This document shows, piece after piece, positions 6,745-10,503 of a DNA stretch of 10,503 nt (positions are counted from its first letter, which is position 1; every line of letters begins with the position of its first letter). Source of the stretch: JBBSMX01 sp038232935 (lineage in GTDB: Bacteria; Bacteroidota; Rhodothermia; Rhodothermales; JANQRZ01); NCBI GenBank assembly GCA_038232935.1, contig JBBSMX010000142.1, positions 1 through 10,503 on the forward strand, written 5' to 3'. Position numbers and translations under genes: made by a program. A model generated the notes under the pieces. It made no database searches. It saw nothing but the letters and a program-made list of their open reading frames with translations, and was not told where the DNA came from.

Positions 6745-9700
6745 CTACGAGCCGTTCCGCTGTTGCAGGAGTTCGAAGTAGCGCTTGATGAGCTCCTGAT
6801 AGTCCGGGGCGTAGCCGCTTTCGAGCGCGCGGATGAGGTCGCGGCGGAGGCGGTCGACCTCCTCGGTCGGGGGTAGCTCGCCGGGGGCGGTCTGCGGCCG
6901 GTCGTCGCCGGTCTGGCTCTCACGTTCAGGTTTCTTGCCGCGCTGGTTGATCGAGTCGCGGGCTTCGAGCAGGCGCGAGAGGATGTTCTGCTGACGCTCC
7001 CGCGTCTCGCGCGTGATCCGCCCGCCGTCCATCTGCCGCGCCACCTCCTCCATCTCCTCGGCGATGCGGCGGAGCTGGCTCTTGGTCCCGGCGTCGAGCT
7101 CGCCGCTCTTCGCCATGTCGTCGAGCTGCTGGCGGAGGGCCTCCTGCTGCTGGCGCATCTGCTGGAGCCGGCCCTGCTGGTCCTGGGAGAGCCGCTGCCC
7201 CTGCATGTCGTTGAGCATCTGCTGGAGCTGCTGGTTGAGCTGCTGCTGCTGGCCGCTCATCTGCTGGAGTTGCTGCATCATCTGCTGCATCGACGGCGTG
7301 CCTTGGCCCGAGCCCTGGCCCTGGCTCTGCATCTGGTCCATGAGGTCCGAGAGCAGGAGGGCGAGGTCGTTGAGGCTCGTCATCGACGCCTTCTGGTGGC
7401 CGGCAGCCTGCGGCACACGCCGCTCGGCGAGCTCTTCGACGGAGGCACCCATCTCGCGCAGCGCCTCGCCCGTGCGCTGCTGGATCTCGATGTCCATCTG
7501 CGGTATCTCGCGGGCGAGGCTGCGGAGCGAGTCACTGACCGTGGCGAGCCCGGCCGAGAGCTCGACCTGCTGCGCCGCCGTCGGCCGGAGGGCGGGGCTG
7601 TCCTGCGACTGCTGGGCCGTCGTGGCGCGGAGCGCCTCCTGCTCGTACGACAGCGTCAGCACGTCGTCGAGGGCGCGGCGGAGGCCGGTGAGGTTGGCGC
7701 TCTTCTTTTGCTGCTGCATCTGCTCGCCCATCTGCTGCATCTGCTGCGACATCTGCTGGAGCTGCTGCTGCATCTGCTGCTGGCCCTGCTGCGCGTCCTG
7801 CAACTCGTTCTGCTGGAGCTGCTCGCTGTTCTGCTGCATCTGCTCGGGCATGGACTCCATCTGCTCCTGCATCTGCTGCATCTGGTCCTGCGGCGCACCC
7901 TTCATGCCCTCCATCTGCTCCTGCATCTCCTTCATCATCTGCTCCAGCGCCTCCGCTTCCTCCTGCGCGCGGTCCTGCTCCTCGGCCAGGCGATCCTGCT
8001 CGGCTTGCGATTCCTGCTCGCTGAGGTCGCCGTTTTCCTGCTGCTGCTCTAGTGCCTCCGTCTGCTCCTGCAACGCCTGCTCCTGCTCGGCGAGCGACTC
8101 CAGGCGCTTGGCGGCCTCGTCCATCTTCTGTGCCGCCTTCATCTTCTCGAACAGCTCGAGGGCGCGCTCCATCCGCTCGCGGAACTGCTCCTCGTTGAAC
8201 TCGAAGTCCTCCATCGACTCCATCATCTGCTGGAGGTCGAGGTTCTCCATCGCCTCCTGCAGCTTCTGCAGCGCCTCCATCAGCTCGGGCGTGGCGATCT
8301 CCTCCATCACGCGTTGCAGTTCCTCGTACTGGCGCAGGGTCTCTTCGGAGACGAGGTCGTTCTCGCGCATCTTGTCGAGGACCTCTTTCATCTGCTCGGC
8401 GCTCTGCTGGACCTGCTGCTCCAGCGCCTGCTGCTGCTCGATGAGGTTGTCGATCTGGCGGCGGTCCTCCCAGTCGGTGTCCTGCTTGCGGCGAAGCTCG
8501 TCGCGGAGTTGCTCGAACTGCTCGCGCGTCTTGGCCTCGTCCTGCAACAGCTCTTCGAGCCCGCCTTCGGCCTCGTCCTGGGAGTCGTCGAGCTGCTCGT
8601 ATTGCTCGGTGAGGGAGGGGAAGCGGAGGGTGAAGGTGGGCGTGCGGGCAGACTTGTAGCCGGCGACGGCGTCGTTGTCCCAGACCTGCACGTAGTACTC
8701 GACCACGTCGCCGGGCGTGAGGGTCGGGGCGGCGGCGCGGAGGAGCCAGTCGTGGGCGACGTCCTGGTCGAGCAGGCGCGGGTTGGCGAGGGGCAGCTCG
8801 ATGGGCGCGAAGGTCTCTTCTGACTCGCCCCCGGCGAGCCGCCAGTAGAGGCGGAGGCGGGCGAAGCCGAAGTCGTCGGTGATGCGGACGGCGACGCGGG
8901 TCTGGAGGGCGCCGGTGAGGTCGGTGTCTGCGCCGGGTGCGGTGAGGCGGATCTGAGGGGCGGCGTCGGAGAGAGCCTGGAGGGTGTAGGCGATGGGGTC
9001 GGCGTTGTCGAAGCCGTTATTGCCATGTAGGATGAGACGATACGTCCCCTCCCGTCGCAGCGTGAACTCGCCGCTTACCCGCTCGTTGACGACCTCCATC
9101 GGGACCGCCATCCCAGCGCCTGCCCCGGACTCCGATCCGGGGTCGAACACGAGCCGGGCCGAGTCCACGGGCACGCCGCCGATGTCGGCCGTCACGGAGA
9201 CGATGGTGCCGGGCAGCCCGACCACGTCGCCCACGTTCGGGTCGAGCCGCTGTGCCGGGAGCCGGGTGTAGCGCGGCGGCGTGACGACGAGTTGCAGCCG
9301 CTGCACCGTCGGCCGTGCGACGACGGCGGCCGTGAACCAGTCCGTCTGCACGCCGTCGGTTTCGACGCGGTAGCGGAGCGTTTCGCGGACGTTGGTGACG
9401 AGGTGACGGAATGTGCCCATCGAGTCGGCCACGAGGCGGACGGGGTCGGCGCGCTCTTCGCCGGTGCGGCCGAGGAGGAGCGTCGCCTGCCGGGGGAGCG
9501 CCCGCCCGCGCGCCGTGATCTCAATCGCGAGTTCATCCCCACGTACGAGTTCGACGTCGCCGGGCGTGACGACGAGGCTGAACGGGGCGGGCGGCGCGAA
9601 CGTCTCGGTCGGGGAAAACAGCCGGTGGAGCGCGCCCGTGAACGCCGCCGGGGCGAAGACGCCGAACAGCAGCAGGCCCATCAGCGGCACGGCGGCGAAG

Positions 9701-10185
9701 GGAGCCGTCCGTTTCGCCGGCCGCAGGTCCTCGACGTGTTCGAACGGGACGGGCTCGATCTGCCGCCCGAGCATCTGCACGGCCCCGTCGAGGAGCGAAC
9801 TCGGCGACTCGGAGGCGCGGCCGTCGGCGAGGTCGAGCAGGTTCACGAGCCGGTCCGCCACGTCGGGGAAGCGCCGGCCCACCGTCGCGGCGAGCGTATG
9901 GTCGTCGAGGCCGGGTAGCACGCCGAAATAGCGGAGGAGCGGGCGGACGAGGTAGTACCCGACGAGCCCGGCGGCGGCGAGCAGGAAGGCGACGTAGAAC
10001 AGCAGCCGCGCCGCCGTCCCCATCCACAGCCCGGCTTCGAGCGCAGCCCCGAGCCCAAGCGCGGTGGCGAGCACGCCGAGCGTGAAGGCCACGCCGAAGA
10101 GTAGGTCGGCGGTTAGGACGCGCTGCCGAGCCTGGTGGAGGCGGCGGCGGAGGGTGTCGAGAAGCTGGAGGCTGTGCTCGCTCAT
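6745..10185 (-). CDS. DUF4175-like large membrane protein with Gln/Met-rich coiled coil
   Basis: 1,146 residues. Predicted topology: transmembrane segments at about 27-49, 58-80 and 161-182, the second and third separated by a soluble helical stretch. Residues about 195-520 follow as an extracytoplasmic all-beta region with Ig-like strands (for example FSLVVTPGDVELVRGDELAI). From about 522 to the end it is almost wholly helical coiled coil, very rich in Gln, Glu and Met, with MQQM/MQEQM-type repeats densest at about 750-832 and 952-999. This architecture matches the DUF4175 (PF13779) type, long low-complexity membrane proteins known from alphaproteobacteria and also annotated in Bacteroidota/Rhodothermota; their biochemical role is not established. 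The start MSEHSLQLLDTLRRRL is the first in-frame ATG, with no Shine-Dalgarno. The stop TAG is at 6747-6745. TATGTTCG (10218-10211, minus strand), 25 nt before the start, resembles a Bacteroidota -7 box. Confidence 0.85.
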   Translation of the reverse strand: MSEHSLQLLDTLRRRLHQARQRVLTADLLFGVAFTLGVLATALGLGAALEAGLWMGTAARLLFYVAFLLAAAGLVGYYLVRPLLRYFGVLPGLDDHTLAATVGRRFPDVADRLVNLLDLADGRASESPSSLLDGAVQMLGRQIEPVPFEHVEDLRPAKRTAPFAAVPLMGLLLFGVFAPAAFTGALHRLFSPTETFAPPAPFSLVVTPGDVELVRGDELAIEITARGRALPRQATLLLGRTGEERADPVRLVADSMGTFRHLVTNVRETLRYRVETDGVQTDWFTAAVVARPTVQRLQLVVTPPRYTRLPAQRLDPNVGDVVGLPGTIVSVTADIGGVPVDSARLVFDPGSESGAGAGMAVPMEVVNERVSGEFTLRREGTYRLILHGNNGFDNADPIAYTLQALSDAAPQIRLTAPGADTDLTGALQTRVAVRITDDFGFARLRLYWRLAGGESEETFAPIELPLANPRLLDQDVAHDWLLRAAAPTLTPGDVVEYYVQVWDNDAVAGYKSARTPTFTLRFPSLTEQYEQLDDSQDEAEGGLEELLQDEAKTREQFEQLRDELRRKQDTDWEDRRQIDNLIEQQQALEQQVQQSAEQMKEVLDKMRENDLVSEETLRQYEELQRVMEEIATPELMEALQKLQEAMENLDLQQMMESMEDFEFNEEQFRERMERALELFEKMKAAQKMDEAAKRLESLAEQEQALQEQTEALEQQQENGDLSEQESQAEQDRLAEEQDRAQEEAEALEQMMKEMQEQMEGMKGAPQDQMQQMQEQMESMPEQMQQNSEQLQQNELQDAQQGQQQMQQQLQQMSQQMQQMGEQMQQQKKSANLTGLRRALDDVLTLSYEQEALRATTAQQSQDSPALRPTAAQQVELSAGLATVSDSLRSLAREIPQMDIEIQQRTGEALREMGASVEELAERRVPQAAGHQKASMTSLNDLALLLSDLMDQMQSQGQGSGQGTPSMQQMMQQLQQMSGQQQQLNQQLQQMLNDMQGQRLSQDQQGRLQQMRQQQEALRQQLDDMAKSGELDAGTKSQLRRIAEEMEEVARQMDGGRITRETRERQQNILSRLLEARDSINQRGKKPERESQTGDDRPQTAPGELPPTEEVDRLRRDLIRALESGYAPDYQELIKRYFELLQQRNGS
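7690..7935. repeat. CTG/CAT-rich triplet tract (codes for Gln/Met-rich repeat)
   Basis: The plus strand shows dense, imperfect CTGCTG/CATCTGCTG triplets. On the minus strand these are CAG (Gln) and ATG (Met) codons of the large DUF4175-like protein, with scattered GAG (Glu). A second, shorter tract lies at about 7195-7330. The repeats are irregular and interrupted, kept in the 3-nt frame of the gene, and are best read as protein low complexity, not a mobile or CRISPR repeat. Such tracts can change length by slippage in whole codons without breaking the frame. Confidence 0.7.
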
Positions 10186-10503
10186 AGATCGGACGGAGAC
10201 GGGAGGCTACCGAACATACAACGAAGGTGGAGCCGTTGATGTAGGCACAACGAGAAGCCCCCGCTTCTCATTGCTCGTCAGCACGGACGCACCTTCAAAG
10301 GAACTGGCGAGCGACAGGGTGCGCTGTCGCGACGGTCTAGTGAGCTGAAAAGGGAAATAGGAACCGTACGTCTTGCGCCGAGCCTGCCTTATATCTTAAG
10401 GTATAGCGTGGTTGTTACGCCTGACAGGCTCTATAGGCGCTCCAATAACGCAAGGGGCTGACCCAGCTAAGAGTCGAGTGGCTTAACCTCCACAATGACT
10501 CGA
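10186..10503. other. Intergenic stretch with short hairpins, no gene seen
   Basis: About 320 bases with lower GC than the genes and no convincing reading frame on either strand; stops are frequent in all frames toward the right end. Short inverted repeats seen: GAGAAGC/GCTTCTC (10252-10258 and 10263-10269, 4-nt loop), GCGACAG/CTGTCGC (10311-10317 and 10324-10330), CGCCT/AGGCG (10418-10422 and 10435-10439) overlapping the palindrome GCCTGACAGGC (10419-10429), and GAGTC-GTGG/CCAC-GACTC (10471-10501). No T-loop or CCA end of a tRNA, and no tmRNA, SRP or RNase P signature, was recognised. It probably holds the promoter of the leftward DUF4175-like gene. The rest may be an untranslated region or an unrecognised RNA or mobile-element edge. 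Confidence 0.5.

Noticed and set aside
7190..7935. Repeated CTG-rich units as a possible CRISPR or minisatellite array
   Set aside because: Units are irregular triplets without unique spacers of constant length, and they stay in the coding frame.
7013..8659. 548-residue plus-strand Cys/Ser/Ile-rich reading frame
   Set aside because: It is the antisense reading of the CAG/ATG codons of the DUF4175-like gene; its Cys and Ile runs are the complement of Gln and Met codons.
10340..10503. tRNA, tmRNA or other small structured RNA at the right edge
   Set aside because: Hairpins exist, but no cloverleaf, T-loop, CCA end or other family signature could be identified.

Overview
The window is GC-rich bacterial DNA, with GC lowest in the last ~320 bases. 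Three things point to the Bacteroidota/Rhodothermota side, most plausibly a GC-rich Rhodothermota: a secreted sortilin-like BNR-repeat protein of about 1,000 residues, a very large membrane protein with a Gln/Met-rich coiled coil (DUF4175-like), and no recognisable Shine-Dalgarno sequence before any start codon. This placement is inference from gene content; no rRNA or marker gene is present.

Layout, left to right. (1) 1-1082, minus: the N-terminal 360 residues of a type I restriction-modification methyltransferase (HsdM), running off the left edge. Its start codon lies inside a perfect 28-bp tandem duplication. (2) 1161-1583, minus: a small YkvA/DUF1232 membrane protein. (3) 1584-1674: a divergent promoter region with a perfect 8-bp dyad (TACCTTCG facing its reverse complement) placed almost symmetrically between two start codons. 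(4) 1675-4650, plus: the secreted sortilin/BNR-repeat protein with ten Asp-box-like motifs. (5) 4658-4739: a REP/MITE-like palindrome between convergent genes. (6) 4748-6119, minus: a two-gene unit, a FecE/BtuD-type ABC ATPase followed 9-10 nt later by a PduO-type ATP:cob(I)alamin adenosyltransferase, so probably cobalamin uptake plus cofactor activation. (7) 6203-6691, plus: a small lipoprotein of unknown function. (8) 6745-10185, minus: the 1,146-residue DUF4175-like protein. (9) 10186-10503: about 320 bases with no convincing gene, lower GC and several short hairpins.

The genes do not form one system. The clearest functional link is the ATPase/adenosyltransferase pair. The restriction-modification gene continues outside the window, where hsdS and hsdR would be expected. 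I found no convincing undescribed multi-gene system. The points most worth a second look are the duplication across the hsdM start, the dyad between the divergent genes, and the unusual composition of the DUF4175-like protein.
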